Shown in pieces: positions 32,935-33,080 of a stretch of DNA of 33,080 nucleotides (position 1 is the first letter of the stretch; every line of letters starts with the position of its first letter). Under the pieces are notes generated by a model. The model did not search any database. It was given only the letters and a program-made list of their open reading frames with translations, and was not told where the DNA came from. The stretch is from an uncultured Bacilli bacterium (lineage in GTDB: Bacteria > Bacillota_I > Bacilli_A > RF39 > UBA660), in NCBI GenBank assembly GCA_947632545.1, contig CANRPP010000013.1:1-33080 (forward strand). Reading direction: 5' to 3'. The translations under genes and the position numbers were made by a program.

Positions 32935-33018
32935 ATGAATAAGAAAGATTTTTTAATCTTTGCTTTAATCGTTGTCATCCTTTTACTTATAGCATTACTT
33001 TTCGTAATTCTAAATTAA
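32935..33018 (+). CDS. 27-residue hydrophobic peptide, candidate type I toxin
   Basis: The peptide starts MNKKDFLIFALIVVIL and ends LLLIALLFVILN, a short charged N-terminus followed by one membrane-spanning helix. The SD GGAGGTG lies 8-9 bases upstream, inside a hairpin that would hide it, and a sigma-A promoter with extended -10 lies about 60 bases upstream. A strong hairpin follows the stop directly. This layout (small membrane peptide, occluded SD, direct repeats, terminal hairpin) matches Fst/Ldr-type type I toxin-antitoxin loci. The antidote RNA would come from the opposite strand, starting at or beyond the right edge of the window. A holin-like or regulatory peptide is the alternative. 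Confidence 0.6.
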   Translation: MNKKDFLIFALIVVILLLIALLFVILN

Positions 33019-33022
33019 AAGT

Positions 33023-33053
33023 GCACCTAACTCAAACAGTTTGAATTAGGTGC
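33023..33053. terminator. Hairpin 3' of the peptide gene, possibly a shared terminator
   Basis: GCACCTAACTCAAA pairs with TTTGAATTAGGTGC across a CAG loop: 14 positions with one mismatch. Plus-strand sequence after it is not T-rich, but the minus strand continues ACTTTTAATTT, so it may terminate an antisense RNA coming from the right. Confidence 0.6.
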
Positions 33054-33080
33054 TACACAAATTATTGGGTAACACTCAAC

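Larger units (their letters stand above)
32896..33056 (+). repeat. Direct repeat GGTGCTAC flanking the peptide gene
   Basis: GGTGCTAC occurs at 32896-32903, in the leader, and at 33049-33056, in the 3' hairpin arm. An antisense RNA copied leftward from the right-hand copy would be complementary to the leader copy, as with DRa/DRb in Fst-type loci. Confidence 0.45.

Noticed and set aside
1-33080. tRNA, rRNA, CRISPR arrays, insertion sequences or replication origin
   Set aside because: I saw no tRNA cloverleaf, rRNA motif, regularly spaced repeats, transposase motif or DnaA-box cluster while reading both strands.

Overview
The window is a low-GC Bacillota (Firmicutes) chromosome segment, most likely from an uncultured or host-associated member of the Bacilli/Erysipelotrichia-RF39 neighbourhood. 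The evidence is very AT-rich intergenic DNA, the Gram-positive gene order of the ribosomal superoperon, zinc-type S14 and adenylate kinase, Spo0A, CdaA/CdaR and a class B-like sortase. TGA is a real stop codon: secY ends in TGA exactly where SecY should end. This argues against the Mycoplasma code. Nearly every gene lies on the minus strand.

Positions 1-3.9 kb: the N-terminus of murA with a strong promoter, an isolated holin + M23 endolysin pair, and a cell-surface locus. That locus holds a sortase and two secreted proteins, both ending in NPNTSD + membrane segment + basic tail. The second protein gains its signal peptide only if translation starts at a rare ATT codon.

Positions 3.9-9.05 kb: rplM-rpsI with its own promoter and an L13-leader-like hairpin. 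Upstream is an operon of an SDR dehydrogenase, two degenerate ECF-type ATPases, truA and a small protein-kinase-fold protein. The usual ecfA1-ecfA2-ecfT-truA order is kept except that ecfT is missing. A plus-strand remnant of a YhcG/DUF1016 nuclease lies next to the rplQ terminator.

Positions 9.05-23.5 kb: the S10-spc-alpha cluster from rpsJ to rplQ, about 14 kb, tightly packed and often translationally coupled. It appears to run from one strong promoter with a structured leader to one intrinsic terminator. rpmD (L30) is absent. L3 carries a long acidic tail and L17 a long lysine-rich tail.

Positions 23.5-31 kb: separately transcribed genes, several with clear sigma-A promoters and hairpin terminators: dinB, a cytosolic SGNH-hydrolase-like protein, an AAA ATPase with a DUF4143-like C-terminus, spo0A (with an inverted pair of 0A-box-like sites upstream), cdaA-cdaR (c-di-AMP synthesis) and a Q/N/S-rich membrane-anchored protein.

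Positions 31-33.08 kb: a small accessory patch with a HAD phosphatase, a glycoside hydrolase family 2 remnant, a possible ADP-ribosyltransferase-fold protein, and on the plus strand a 27-residue hydrophobic peptide gene. The peptide gene has an SD-occluding leader, a direct repeat and a 3' hairpin, and it resembles a type I (Fst-like) toxin. All family assignments come from reading motifs; no database search was run.
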